A stretch of DNA of 47,870 nt from Lachnospiraceae bacterium (GCA_016287095.1 JAEEVK010000012.1:1-47870), one strand, 5' to 3'; numbered from the stretch's first letter, positions 1 to 8,083 are shown. Notes: generated by a model not told the origin, from the sequence alone. A program made the numbers and translations.

Positions 1-1
1 A

Positions 2-1804
2 ATCATCGTAGTTAATGCAAAGGCAGGCGTTGAAGTCGGTACTATCAAGGCTTGGGAGATGTGTGAGAAGAAGAAGCTTCCCAGATGTTTCTTTGTAACA
101 GCTATGGATGATCCCAATGCAAACTTTGCAAATGTAGTAGAGCAGCTTACTGAAAACTTTGGTACGAAGATTGCTCCTTTCCATACACCTTTCTTTGAGA
201 ATGAAAAGTTTGTCGGATTCGTTAACGTAGTTAAGATGGGCGGCAGAAAGTTTACTAAGGGCAGCGAGTACACCGAGTGTGAAATCCCGGATTCTGTAAA
301 GGATGACGTTGAGCTTTGCCGTCACGATCTGTTAGAGGCTATTGCTGAGTCAAGCGAAGAGCTTATGGAAAAGTATTTTGCTGAGGAAGAGTTTACTCAG
401 GAAGAGATAGATACAGCATTACATGCTACAGTATTTGATGGCAGTACAGTACCTGTACTTGCAGGTGCAGCTATCAACCAGCAGGGTACCGTAATGCTGC
501 TTAATGCTATCAAGTCATACTTCCCTTCACCTCTTAACCACAAGGTTGTTGGTAAGAATGTCAAGGATGATAGCGAGTTTGCAGCAAACTATGATATCAA
601 CAAGCCTATGACAGCTAAGGTATTTAAGACCATCGTGGATCCTTTCATCGGTAAGTATTCAATGATCAAGGTTTGCTCCGGCGTACTGACCAGTGATGCT
701 ACAATATATAATTCAGATAAGGATACAGAAGAAAAGCTTTCACGTCTTTATGTTCTTCGCGGAAAAGAGACTATCGAAGTTAAGGAGCTTTACCCCGGTG
801 ATATCGGAGCTATCGGTAAGCTTTCAAATACCCAGACAGGTGAAACCCTTTCTACAAAGGCTAATCCCGTTGTATTCCCTAAGGCACAGTACAGTGTTCC
901 TTACGAGTACAAGAAGGTAGACACCAAGAATAAGGGTGATGAGGATAAGTTCGCACAGGCTATGAGTAAGCTCTGTGAAGAGGACAGGACCTTAAAGATG
1001 GTTCTTGACAAGGAAAACCGTCAGACTCTTATCTATGGTATCGGCGGACAGCAGCTTGACATCGTTGTCAGCAAGCTTCAGCAGCGTTATAAGGTAGATG
1101 TAGAGCTTTCAAAGCCCAGAGTACCTTATCGTGAGACCATCAGAAAGAAGGTTGAGAAGCAGGGCAAGTATAAGAAGCAGTCAGGTGGACATGGTCAGTA
1201 CGGTGATGTTCATATGAGATTCGAGCCTTCAGGCGATATGGAGAAGTCATATGAGTTCGCAGAGGAGATCGTAGGCGGCGTAGTACCTAAGAACTTCTTC
1301 CCTGCAGTTGAAAAGGGACTGGCTGAGTCAGTTCTTAAGGGACCTTTGGCCGGATATCCCGTAGTTGGACTTAAGGCTACTCTGTTCTATGGATCTTACC
1401 ATCCTGTAGATTCTTCAGAAATGGCATTCAAGCAGGCTGCACGTCTTGCATTTAAGGCTGCATTCACAGATCCTAAGGAAAATTGTAATCCTTGTTTGCT
1501 CGAGCCCATCGTTTCCATGAAGGTACTGGTACCCGATAAGTTTACCGGTGATATCATGGGCGACCTTAATAAGCGCAGGGGCCGTGTGCTCGGTATGAAC
1601 CCTGTTGCCGGCGGCAAGCAGGAGATCATGGCTGATGTTCCTTTGGCAGAGCTTTATGGATATTCCACAGACCTTCGTTCCATGACCGGTGGTATCGGTG
1701 ATTACTCATACACCATCGACCGTTATGAGCAGGCACCTGCCGATGTACAGGCTAAGGTTGTTGAGGAAGCAGCTAAGTACATGACAGAGGAAGAGGAAGC
1801 CTGA
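2..1804 (+). CDS. Elongation factor G-like translational GTPase, 5' truncated by window
   Basis: The frame is open from base 2, so the gene starts before the window; 600 residues remain, and roughly 90-100 N-terminal residues (P-loop and switch I) are missing. Visible are the end of the GTPase domain, domain II, domain III, the domain IV signature GGHGQYGDVHMRFEP and the C-terminal domain V, ending in an acidic tail (EEEEEA-like). The family promotes ribosomal translocation or related ribosome rescue steps using GTP. The position where EF-G has NKxD reads TAMDD, so the guanine-recognition motif is degenerate. This points to the divergent EF-G paralogue group found in Clostridia rather than canonical FusA. 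It is followed by a terminator and is transcribed separately from the next gene. Family assignment is secure; the exact role is unknown. Confidence 0.9.
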   Translation: MIVVNAKAGVEVGTIKAWEMCEKKKLPRCFFVTAMDDPNANFANVVEQLTENFGTKIAPFHTPFFENEKFVGFVNVVKMGGRKFTKGSEYTECEIPDSVKDDVELCRHDLLEAIAESSEELMEKYFAEEEFTQEEIDTALHATVFDGSTVPVLAGAAINQQGTVMLLNAIKSYFPSPLNHKVVGKNVKDDSEFAANYDINKPMTAKVFKTIVDPFIGKYSMIKVCSGVLTSDATIYNSDKDTEEKLSRLYVLRGKETIEVKELYPGDIGAIGKLSNTQTGETLSTKANPVVFPKAQYSVPYEYKKVDTKNKGDEDKFAQAMSKLCEEDRTLKMVLDKENRQTLIYGIGGQQLDIVVSKLQQRYKVDVELSKPRVPYRETIRKKVEKQGKYKKQSGGHGQYGDVHMRFEPSGDMEKSYEFAEEIVGGVVPKNFFPAVEKGLAESVLKGPLAGYPVVGLKATLFYGSYHPVDSSEMAFKQAARLAFKAAFTDPKENCNPCLLEPIVSMKVLVPDKFTGDIMGDLNKRRGRVLGMNPVAGGKQEIMADVPLAELYGYSTDLRSMTGGIGDYSYTIDRYEQAPADVQAKVVEEAAKYMTEEEEA

Positions 1805-1877
1805 TAGATTTACATATCTTAAGATATAGTTAAATTTCAAGGTTTTACTTGACTTATATACTATAATAATGTATTGT

Positions 1878-1910
1878 ATGCAGGAGGACTAAGGTTCTCC
1901 TGCATTTTTT
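1878..1910 (+). terminator. Rho-independent terminator after EF-G-like gene
   Basis: A 9-bp perfect stem (ATGCAGGAG / CTCCTGCAT) with a 10-nt loop is followed by six T. It lies 74 bases after the stop codon and ends the EF-G-like transcript. Confidence 0.8.
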
Positions 1911-1985
1911 GATCCAGATATGTGAAAATATATAGATTTGCAGCTATTCATTAAATGTACATGACATATGCAGGTGGTACGAGAT

Positions 1986-2522
1986 ATGTTTGAAAGACTG
2001 TATCCAAGTGAGTGGGTGGATTCCACTTACAATATAGATTTTGAAAAATATTATGAAGACGGTTTTCGGGGGATTATATTTGATATAGACAATACCCTGG
2101 TGCCTCACGGTGCAGACGCTGATAAGAGAGCGGTTGAACTGTTCGCAAGATTAAAGGCTATCGGGTATGACATCTGCTTACTCTCAAATAACAAAAAGGC
2201 CCGTGTAAAGAGGTTTAACAAGGATGTTAACGTAAAATACATCTTTATGGCTCAGAAGCCGTATTCCAGAAACTATTATGCCGCAGCCATGAAGATGCAC
2301 ATCTCAGTAAAATCGGTACTCTGCGTAGGTGATCAGCTCTTTACCGATATATACGGTGGAAACCTTGCAGGCATTCACACCATACTGGTGAACCCGATCA
2401 ACCGGCATGAAGAGATACAGATAGTACTGAAGCGTATCTTAGAGAGAGCTGTACTTCATTTTTATAAGAGAAAACTAAAGAAAGAACATAAATCCTGGCC
2501 CGGCAGAATATTTACAGGGTAA
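1986..2522 (+). CDS. yqeG: YqeG-family HAD-IIIA phosphatase
   Basis: 178-residue HAD-superfamily hydrolase. Motif I is FDIDNTLV (DxDxT), motif II is LLSNN, the motif III lysine lies in MAQKPYS and motif IV is VGDQLFTDIYGG, so all catalytic elements are present. YqeG relatives are soluble phosphatases conserved in Firmicutes; mitochondrial and plastid homologues act on phosphatidylglycerophosphate, and that role is a possibility here, not shown. An upstream in-frame ATG at 1968 exists, but AGGTGG at 1972-1977 is correctly spaced (8 nt) for the ATG at 1986, which also begins the usual N-terminus MFERLYPSE. It is followed by a palindromic intergenic element and aroQ, a common order in Clostridia. 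Confidence 0.88.
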   Translation: MFERLYPSEWVDSTYNIDFEKYYEDGFRGIIFDIDNTLVPHGADADKRAVELFARLKAIGYDICLLSNNKKARVKRFNKDVNVKYIFMAQKPYSRNYYAAAMKMHISVKSVLCVGDQLFTDIYGGNLAGIHTILVNPINRHEEIQIVLKRILERAVLHFYKRKLKKEHKSWPGRIFTG

Positions 2523-2530
2523 AACCGGTA

Positions 2531-2584
2531 GTGTAAAGTTTTCGTAGAAAACTTTGCGCTACGTAGGCCGCGGCTTCGCGAAGC
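2531..2584. repeat. Palindrome-rich intergenic element
   Basis: Two palindromes lie in tandem between yqeG and aroQ. AAAGTTTTC / GAAAACTTT (2535-2543 and 2547-2555) is a perfect 9-bp stem with a GTA loop, extended by TAG..G/CGCTA outside. GCTTCGCGAAGC (2573-2584) is a perfect 12-bp palindrome. There is no T-run, so it is not an ordinary terminator. It may be an RNA-processing hairpin or a small dispersed repeat. Confidence 0.6.
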
Positions 2585-2624
2585 GAATTATAAATGCTGT
2601 GGCTCTCAAAAAAGGAGAAAACAC

Positions 2625-3056
2625 ATGAACATTATGATTATAAACGGACCCAACCTCGATATGCTGGGTATGAGACAGCCTGAAATTTACGGAAAAGAAG
2701 ACTACGATGATCTGTGCTACCAGATAGATGAGTGGGCAAATGACTATGACATATCGGTGGATGTCCGCCAGAGCAACTATGAGGGCGAGATAGTAGAGTT
2801 CCTTCATGAGGCATTTGAGGATGATTTTGACGGAGTTATCATCAATCCTGCGGCATATACCCATTACAGCTATGCTATAAGGGATGCACTGCTGATTCTT
2901 AATGTACCGGTGGTTGAGGTACATCTTACAGATATCTCCCAAAGGGATGAATTCAGGCGTCATTCCGTTATCAGTGACATTTGTGCAAAGACGATCATGG
3001 GCAAGGGATTTAAGGGCTATCAGGAGGCTCTCGAATTTTTTTTCAACTTATTGTAA
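2625..3056 (+). CDS. aroQ: Type II 3-dehydroquinate dehydratase
   Basis: 143-residue cytosolic enzyme converting 3-dehydroquinate to 3-dehydroshikimate in the shikimate pathway for aromatic amino acids. It matches the type II (dodecameric) family over its whole length: NGPNLDMLGMR at the start with Arg17, catalytic Tyr22 in PEIYG, QSNYEGEIV, INPAAYTHYSYAIRDAL containing Asn75 and His80, and VEVHLTDIS with His100 followed by Arg111. The start is fixed by AAAAGGAG, nine bases upstream of the ATG. It lies between yqeG and efp, a typical clostridial position, although the efp gene has its own promoter. Nothing is missing or unusual. Confidence 0.96.
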   Translation: MNIMIINGPNLDMLGMRQPEIYGKEDYDDLCYQIDEWANDYDISVDVRQSNYEGEIVEFLHEAFEDDFDGVIINPAAYTHYSYAIRDALLILNVPVVEVHLTDISQRDEFRRHSVISDICAKTIMGKGFKGYQEALEFFFNLL

Positions 3057-3071
3057 AAAATTCTTGCAAAT

Positions 3072-3099
3072 TTGACAATTTTAATATAAACTATATAAG
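3072..3099 (+). promoter_or_regulatory. Putative promoter of efp
   Basis: TTGACA at 3072-3077, a 16-bp spacer and TATAAG at 3094-3099 lie just after aroQ. Transcription would start near 3106, giving a leader of about 40 nt before the efp start. Confidence 0.6.
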
Positions 3100-3146
3100 T
3101 TAGATGAATAATCACACATGACTTTTATTTTGGAGGATGATTTTTT

Positions 3147-3704
3147 ATGATTTCAGCAGGTGATTTTAGAAACGGTTTAACACTTGAAATTGAAGGCGCT
3201 GTTTTCCAGGTTGTTGAGTTCCAGCATGTAAAGCCCGGTAAAGGAGCTGCTTTTGTAAGAACTAAGTTAAAGAACATTATCAACGGTGGTGTTGTTGAGC
3301 GTACCTTCCGTCCTACAGAGAAGTATCCTCAGGCTCATATCGAGAAGAGCGAGATGCAGTACCTTTACGCAGACGGCGATATGTACAACTTCATGAATAC
3401 TGAGAACTATGAGCAGATCGCTCTTACAGCTGAGCAGATCGGTGATGCTCTTAAGTTCGTTAAGGAAAACGACATGGTTAACATGCTTTCATATCAGGGC
3501 AAGGTATTCTCAGTTGAGCCTCCTATGTTTGCAGAGCTTGTTATCACAGATACAGAGCCCGGCTTCAAGGGTGATACCGCTACAGGTGCTACAAAGCCCG
3601 CTATAGTTGAGACAGGTGCTCAGATCCTTGTTCCTCTCTTTGTTGATCGTGGAGATAAGGTTCAGATCGATACCCGTACAGGTGAATATCTTAAGAGAAT
3701 CTAA
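3147..3704 (+). CDS. efp: Elongation factor P
   Basis: 185-residue translation factor that binds between the ribosomal P and E sites and relieves stalling at polyproline stretches. It has the three-domain EF-P length and ends with the OB-fold signature ([16 protein letters not shown]). The modifiable loop reads [10 protein letters not shown] with Lys32 at the tip, the same position as in Bacillus EF-P, whose lysine carries an aminopentanol-type modification rather than the beta-lysine used in enterobacteria; which modification applies here cannot be seen. The start follows a TGGAGGATG ribosome site. It has its own promoter and terminator, so it is probably a single-gene transcript. Confidence 0.97.
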   Translation: MISAGDFRNGLTLEIEGAVFQVVEFQHVKPGKGAAFVRTKLKNIINGGVVERTFRPTEKYPQAHIEKSEMQYLYADGDMYNFMNTENYEQIALTAEQIGDALKFVKENDMVNMLSYQGKVFSVEPPMFAELVITDTEPGFKGDTATGATKPAIVETGAQILVPLFVDRGDKVQIDTRTGEYLKRI

Positions 3705-3717
3705 TAATTTTCTTAAT

Positions 3718-3751
3718 GCCATTTCCTTTTATGGGAAATGGCAAATTTTTT
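3718..3751 (+). terminator. Rho-independent terminator after efp
   Basis: GCCATTTCC / GGAAATGGC forms a perfect 9-bp stem with a 7-nt loop, followed by AAATTTTTT. It starts 13 bases after the efp stop. Confidence 0.88.
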
Positions 3752-3752
3752 G

Positions 3753-3781
3753 TTTTCAAATTCTTTATAATATGTTATAAT
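3753..3781 (+). promoter_or_regulatory. Putative promoter of asp23-nusB-ispA-dxs
   Basis: An extended -10, TGTTATAAT, ends at 3781, with TTTTCA (3753-3758) 17 bp upstream as a weak -35. It is the only good promoter between the efp terminator and the Asp23 gene. Confidence 0.5.
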
Positions 3782-3848
3782 AGATCATAGGTTATCATCT
3801 AATGTGAAAACCTGCGATCTAAAGTATAATTCTGAAAGGAATGTAACG

Positions 3849-4199
3849 ATGGAAAAGAATCTGGATTTTAAAGGTGATATAAAAATATCTGACAGCGTAG
3901 TTGCCAGTATAGCCGGTCTTGCTGCATCCGAGATAGACGGTGTGGATTCCTTAAGCGGTAATCTTACCAATGAGATCGTAGCCAAGTTCGGTATCAAAAA
4001 CAACTCTAAGGGTGTAAAGCTTGAGATAAATCAGGGAAGTGTTATAGCTGACATCTATGTTAATGTTGTTTACGGCTTCAGTATCCCGGATGTATCCGCA
4101 AAGGTACAGGAAAAGGTTAAACAGGCTATAGAGAGCATGACAGGCCTGACAGTAGTAGGTGTTAATGTACGTGTAGTTGGTATCACAGTTAAAGTATGA
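3849..4199 (+). CDS. Asp23/Gls24 family envelope stress protein
   Basis: 116-residue protein of the Asp23 (DUF322) family. Typical features are ISDSVVASIAGLAASEIDGV near the N-terminus and a final stretch rich in Val (LTVVGVNVRVVGITV). Members are small cytosolic or membrane-anchored proteins linked to cell-envelope stress; no enzymatic activity is known. A GTG at 3804 would extend the frame by 15 residues, but GAAAGGA at 3834-3840 is properly spaced for the ATG at 3849 and the extra residues look unlike the family. It is followed 32 bp later by nusB, a gene order widely conserved in Clostridia, and is probably the first gene of the nusB-ispA-dxs transcript. Confidence 0.92.
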   Translation: MEKNLDFKGDIKISDSVVASIAGLAASEIDGVDSLSGNLTNEIVAKFGIKNNSKGVKLEINQGSVIADIYVNVVYGFSIPDVSAKVQEKVKQAIESMTGLTVVGVNVRVVGITVKV

Positions 4200-4231
4200 T
4201 AAATAATCTTATCTGATTAGGAGTACGGGTG

Positions 4232-4669
4232 ATGACAAGAAGAGCACTGAGAGAACATCTTGTAAGGCTGCTTTATATGAGAGAGTTTCATGAGGCTGAT
4301 GAGCTGGAAGAGCAAAATCAGCTCTATTTTGATGTCATTCTGCCAAATGAAGATGCAGAATGCGAGGAGCGGGACGAGGTTTTAACGAGACTTGCCGCAA
4401 TAGTGGAAAAGTTGCCCGAGATAGATGCTTTGCTTACGGCTAAGCTTCAAAACTGGAACTTCCGTCGTATCGGTCTTACGGAAAAGACTGTCCTCAGGAT
4501 CAGTGCTTTTGAGATACTGTATGATGATGTGCCCGCAAAGGTGGCTATAAATGAGGCAGTTGAGCTTGCTAAGCTTTACGGCGGCGAACAGTCATCCGGA
4601 TTTGTAAACGGAGTACTTGCAAAAATAGTTAAAGGGTTAGAGCCTGACGATGGAAACCAATCTACTTGA
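4232..4669 (+). CDS. nusB: Transcription antitermination factor NusB
   Basis: 145-residue RNA-binding protein that joins NusE (S10) at boxA and supports rRNA antitermination. The N-terminus TRRALREHLVRLLY is the helical RRxARE motif, and the C-terminal half carries DDVPAKVAINEAVELAK and GFVNGVLAKI, both diagnostic. The central loop is somewhat long and acidic. AGGAG at 4219-4223 lies eight bases before ATG 4232; a GTG three bases earlier is less well spaced. The last 20 bases overlap the ispA start in another frame, indicating translational coupling. In many relatives xseA and xseB lie between nusB and ispA; they are absent here. Confidence 0.95.
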   Translation: MTRRALREHLVRLLYMREFHEADELEEQNQLYFDVILPNEDAECEERDEVLTRLAAIVEKLPEIDALLTAKLQNWNFRRIGLTEKTVLRISAFEILYDDVPAKVAINEAVELAKLYGGEQSSGFVNGVLAKIVKGLEPDDGNQST

Positions 4670-5618
4670 ATCAAAGATAAAACATGTAAATGATATCTTG
4701 AAGGAGAAGCTTCCTTCGAGTGATGAATACGGTAAAATATGCGAATCCATGAGCTACAGCGTTCTTAATGGCGGAAAAAGATTAAGAGCCATAATGCTTT
4801 TGGAGAGCTTCAGACTGTTTTCAAATGATACCGATTTAGAAAAGATGCTCGCTGAGCCTTTTGCAGCAGCGATAGAGTTTATACATGCTTATTCGCTTGT
4901 ACATGATGATCTGCCTGCCATGGATAATGATGTTTTAAGACGTGGCAAGCCTACCACTCATGTTGCATTCGGTCATGCAATGGGTGTACTTGCGGGTGAT
5001 GCGCTGCTGAATTATGCATTTGAAACCATAGGCAGTATATGTGATGATCCTCATGTGTTCGAAGGCGGATATGCAGCGAGAGTTATCAAAGCATTCAGGA
5101 CATTTGCCGACAAAGCCGGATACAGCGGTATGATAGGCGGACAGGTCCTTGATACTACCGAAAAGTATTCAGAATCCATGGATATTAAGGGCTTTGATGA
5201 GCTTGACGGGTTTAGAGATAAGATTTCCGATATCGGAAAGTTAAAATACACTCTAAGAGTGAATGAACTTAAGACATCACAGCTTTTTGAGGCAGCTCTT
5301 ATGTCGGGAGCAATACTTGGCGGAGCGGATGAAAGTGAAGTTAAACTCATGGAGGAGGCCGGCAGAGCATTGGGGCTTGCATTCCAGATAGAGGATGATA
5401 TCCTGGATTTGACCTCAAATGCCGAGACTCTCGGTAAGAGTGTAAATATTGACGAGAAAAATGATAAAGAGACGATAGCGCGTACACTTGGGCTTGAGAT
5501 GTCTGAGGAGCTGGTTAAAATGTACACGGCGAAGGCTATAAATGCTGTTTCGGCTCTTGGAAAAGATTCGCAGTTTTTACTTAAATTATTTGAAAGCCTG
5601 ATTTTCAGGAAACTTTAA
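4650..5618 (+). CDS. ispA: Polyprenyl (farnesyl/geranylgeranyl) diphosphate synthase
   Basis: 322-residue trans-prenyltransferase condensing IPP with allylic diphosphates to make FPP or GGPP. The first Asp-rich motif is DDLPAMD (residues 86-92), the second DDILD (249-253), the GGKRLR substrate loop is at 41-46 and KTSQL (208-212) is the conserved Lys-Thr. Between GGQVLD and KTS there are about 19 extra residues compared with E. coli IspA, probably a surface loop. It overlaps nusB by 20 bp and is followed 29 bp later by dxs, so both ends of the MEP-to-prenyl route are co-transcribed. Chain length cannot be told confidently from sequence. Confidence 0.93.
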   Translation: METNLLESKIKHVNDILKEKLPSSDEYGKICESMSYSVLNGGKRLRAIMLLESFRLFSNDTDLEKMLAEPFAAAIEFIHAYSLVHDDLPAMDNDVLRRGKPTTHVAFGHAMGVLAGDALLNYAFETIGSICDDPHVFEGGYAARVIKAFRTFADKAGYSGMIGGQVLDTTEKYSESMDIKGFDELDGFRDKISDIGKLKYTLRVNELKTSQLFEAALMSGAILGGADESEVKLMEEAGRALGLAFQIEDDILDLTSNAETLGKSVNIDEKNDKETIARTLGLEMSEELVKMYTAKAINAVSALGKDSQFLLKLFESLIFRKL

Positions 5619-5647
5619 TTTGCTATTGTTGTGGATGGAGTTATGTC

Positions 5648-7513
5648 ATGAGTCTGCTTGATCTGATAAACGAACCGAATGACATTAAAAATATCCCCGA
5701 GGAACAACTGAAAGATCTTGCAAAGGAGATCAGGAAATTCCTTGTACGCAAGGTGAGCAATACCGGTGGGCATCTGGCATCGAATCTCGGTGCTGTGGAG
5801 CTCACGATGGCGCTTCACCTTTTTTTGACATTCCCGGAAGACAAGCTGATATTTGACGTTGGACACCAGAGTTATACCCACAAGCTGCTCACCGGACGTA
5901 AGGGTGGATTCGACCGCTTGAGACAGTTTGGCGGCATGAGCGGTTTCCCAAATAAAAAGGAGAGTCCCTGTGATCCTATAAATACAGGCCATGCTTCGAC
6001 TTCCATATCCATAGCGGACGGTATGGTGAAGGCCAGGGACCTGAAGGGCGAGGATTACAAGGTAGTAGCGGTTATCGGTGACGGTTCCCTGTCGGGCGGC
6101 ATGGCTTTTGAAGCTCTGAACAATGCAGGCAGGCTTAAGTCAAACCTGATCATCGTGCTTAATGATAATAAGATGTCCATTTCCGAAAATGTGGGCGGCA
6201 TGGCTGCTTATCTCGGAAAACTAAGGACAAACTCAAAATATACCGGACTCAAGATGAATATTGAGGAAAGGCTGAAAAATGTTCCTTATATGGGTGAGGG
6301 CATCGTAAAGAAAATCAAGACTTCGAAGGAGTCTATAAAGAGCCTGTTTGTTCCCGGTATGTTGTTTGAAAATATGGGTATTACCTATATCGGACCCATC
6401 GATGGACACAATATACCCTTGATGTTAAATGCTTTTCAGGCTGCGAGCCAGTCAAAGACTCCTGTTTTGGTTCATGTGATAACCAAGAAGGGAAAGGGCT
6501 ATGCTCCGGCTGAACATGATCCTGCAAGCTTCCATGGCGTTGAGCCTTTTGATACCAGCACCGGTGAGAAAAAGGCTGAAAAGTCCTGCAAGTCATATAC
6601 TGATATCTTCTCTGATACCATAACCGGTATAGGAGAGAGTAATTCAAATGTTGTGGCTATAACTGCTGCTATGGCTGACGGTACCGGGCTTAAGGAATGG
6701 TCCAAGAGATTCCCTGACCGTTTCTTTGATGTCGGCATAGCTGAGGAACATGCGGTGACCTTTGCCGCAGGTATGGCTTCGGGCGGATTGCATCCGGTTG
6801 TTGCTGTATATTCCACATTCCTGCAGAGGTCCTTTGACCAGTTGATACATGATGTGGCTCTTAATTTCCTGCCTGTGACCATCTGTGTGGACAGAGCAGG
6901 TATAGTTGGATGTGACGGTGAGACGCATCAGGGTATCTTTGATGTTTCGTATCTGTCAAGTATACCCGGGTTTGCTGTTATGGCTCCAAAGAATGCTTAC
7001 GAGTTTGCTGACATGCTGGTGTTTGCATGCAGCTATAACGGACCTTCGGCTATCAGATACCCCAGGGCCAAGGCTTTCTATGGATGCAAGACTGATAACC
7101 CTATAGTGCTGGGTAAGGCTGAGGTACTCCATCAAGGCAAAAAAGCGGCTGTGATCGCAGTGGGCAAGATGGTTAAGGTGCTGGACGGGATACTGACGGA
7201 GCTTAGGGACGAGGGCTATGATATCACATTTGTTAATGCGAGATTTATAAATCCTATTGACTTTAAGCTGATCGATCATCTTTGCGATACACATGAGCTT
7301 ATCATTACGGCGGAAGAGAATGTTAAGCGCGGTGGTTTCGGTGAAGCGGTTGCTCTGCATATGCTGGAGAACAGAAAGACCAACAGATTCCTTAATATTT
7401 CGCTTCCTGACAGCTTCCTTCCTCATGGTAATCCAAGGGATATCAGGGACTCTATCGGGTTTGATCCGAAGTCTCTGAAAAATAAAATAAAAAAAAGTAT
7501 TGACGAAATCTAA
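5648..7513 (+). CDS. dxs: 1-deoxy-D-xylulose-5-phosphate synthase
   Basis: 621-residue thiamine-diphosphate enzyme that condenses pyruvate with glyceraldehyde 3-phosphate, the first step of the MEP isoprenoid pathway. The N-terminal domain has FDVGHQSYTHK, NTGHASTSIS and the ThDP/Mg motif GDGSLSGGMAFEALNNAG followed by NDNKMSIS. The middle transketolase domain has FFDVGIAEEHAVTFAAGMA with the catalytic Glu and DRAGIVGCDGETHQG. The C-terminal domain (about 480-621) is complete. Length matches the family. The start follows GGAG in GATGGAGTTATGTC. It is the last gene of the asp23-nusB-ispA run; the rpsU promoter overlaps its last codons. The usual downstream tlyA, nadK, argR and recN are not present. 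Confidence 0.97.
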   Translation: MSLLDLINEPNDIKNIPEEQLKDLAKEIRKFLVRKVSNTGGHLASNLGAVELTMALHLFLTFPEDKLIFDVGHQSYTHKLLTGRKGGFDRLRQFGGMSGFPNKKESPCDPINTGHASTSISIADGMVKARDLKGEDYKVVAVIGDGSLSGGMAFEALNNAGRLKSNLIIVLNDNKMSISENVGGMAAYLGKLRTNSKYTGLKMNIEERLKNVPYMGEGIVKKIKTSKESIKSLFVPGMLFENMGITYIGPIDGHNIPLMLNAFQAASQSKTPVLVHVITKKGKGYAPAEHDPASFHGVEPFDTSTGEKKAEKSCKSYTDIFSDTITGIGESNSNVVAITAAMADGTGLKEWSKRFPDRFFDVGIAEEHAVTFAAGMASGGLHPVVAVYSTFLQRSFDQLIHDVALNFLPVTICVDRAGIVGCDGETHQGIFDVSYLSSIPGFAVMAPKNAYEFADMLVFACSYNGPSAIRYPRAKAFYGCKTDNPIVLGKAEVLHQGKKAAVIAVGKMVKVLDGILTELRDEGYDITFVNARFINPIDFKLIDHLCDTHELIITAEENVKRGGFGEAVALHMLENRKTNRFLNISLPDSFLPHGNPRDIRDSIGFDPKSLKNKIKKSIDEI

Positions 7514-7527
7514 TTTTATGGTATAAT
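7500..7527 (+). promoter_or_regulatory. Strong promoter of rpsU
   Basis: TTGACG (7500-7505), a 16-bp spacer and an extended -10 (TGG followed by TATAAT, 7522-7527). It overlaps the last codons of dxs. The leader to the rpsU ATG is about 70 nt. Confidence 0.78.
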
Positions 7528-7605
7528 GTTTAGCGTGCTATTTAAATTACCCAAACAGTTGATTTGGCACAAGTTCACAACTGGAGGGAGGTTAGGTGTG
7601 AGATT

Positions 7606-7782
7606 ATGTCAAACGTTATCGTAAAAGAAAACGAGTCATTAGACAGCGCTCTTCGCAGATTTAAGCGTAATTGTGCTAAGGCAGGTATCCAGCAGGAAAT
7701 CCGCAAGAGAGAGCATTACGAGAAGCCCAGCGTAAGACGTAAGAAGAAGTCTGAAGCTGCTCGCAAGAGAAAATTTAAATAA
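7606..7782 (+). CDS. rpsU: 30S ribosomal protein S21
   Basis: 58-residue basic protein of the small subunit, located near the anti-Shine-Dalgarno region and involved in initiation. It matches S21 end to end: [18 protein letters not shown] at the start, then [20 protein letters not shown]. The frame is open upstream to 7564, but AGGTG at 7594-7598 is spaced seven bases from ATG 7606, where the family N-terminus begins. It has a dedicated strong promoter and a perfect terminator, so it is a monocistronic unit. In many relatives rpsU is followed by yqeY (GatB-like); here a foldback element follows instead. Confidence 0.96.
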   Translation: MSNVIVKENESLDSALRRFKRNCAKAGIQQEIRKREHYEKPSVRRKKKSEAARKRKFK

Positions 7783-7796
7783 GTTTATTTTGGTGA

Positions 7797-7828
7797 CCCT
7801 TGTCATTTTTGACAAGGGTTTTTTTTGT
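7797..7828 (+). terminator. Rho-independent terminator after rpsU
   Basis: CCCTTGTCA / TGACAAGGG is a perfect 9-bp stem with a 4-nt loop, directly followed by about ten T. It begins 14 bases after the stop codon. Confidence 0.95.
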
Positions 7829-7839
7829 TTACTAGTCAC

Positions 7840-8083
7840 GGAGTGAGTATATGGAGGGGCTCCTAAAAACATCATCGCTTTTGCAGGGATATGCTAATGC
7901 TGTAAAATGTATTTTTCGCTGCGGACGCTCGCAATCGTGGCTCCGACTGATGTCGGACCCACTTGGGCTTCGCTCGAAAAACGATTTGGATAATCGTTTT
8001 TCGCCTTGCTCAAAATCATTTGCCGGCAAAGCATATCCGCTGCAACGCTTAGGTTTTTAGGAGCCCCTCCATATGCTCACTCC
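7840..8083. repeat. 244-bp foldback element with nested hairpins
   Basis: This gene-free stretch between rpsU and phoH has long inverted ends. GGAGTGAGTATATGGAGGGG and the following CTCCTAAAAAC on the left match the complement of the right end (8053-8083) with one mismatch over about 31 bases, and similarity continues imperfectly for about 25 more bases. Inside are two further hairpins: CCGAC / GTCGG (7943-7956) and a perfect 12-bp stem CGAAAAACGATT / AATCGTTTTTCG (7975-8003). The ends are themselves palindromic (GGAGGGGCTCC-like). A short ORF inside looks non-coding. It could be a MITE-like non-autonomous element or a large structured RNA. Confidence 0.85.

Noticed and set aside
1849-1877. 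TTGACT-17-TATTGT promoter right before the terminator at 1878
   Set aside because: The -10 is poor and a transcript would end within about 25 bases; likely chance in AT-rich DNA.
2559-2963. 134-aa minus-strand ORF over aroQ
   Set aside because: Fully antisense to a conserved enzyme gene with no ribosome site or family resemblance.
6956-7426. 156-aa minus-strand ORF over dxs
   Set aside because: Shadow of the conserved transketolase region in dxs.
7851-8060. 69-aa ORF inside the foldback element
   Set aside because: It spans several palindromes, has no ribosome site and its residues look random; better explained as structural DNA.
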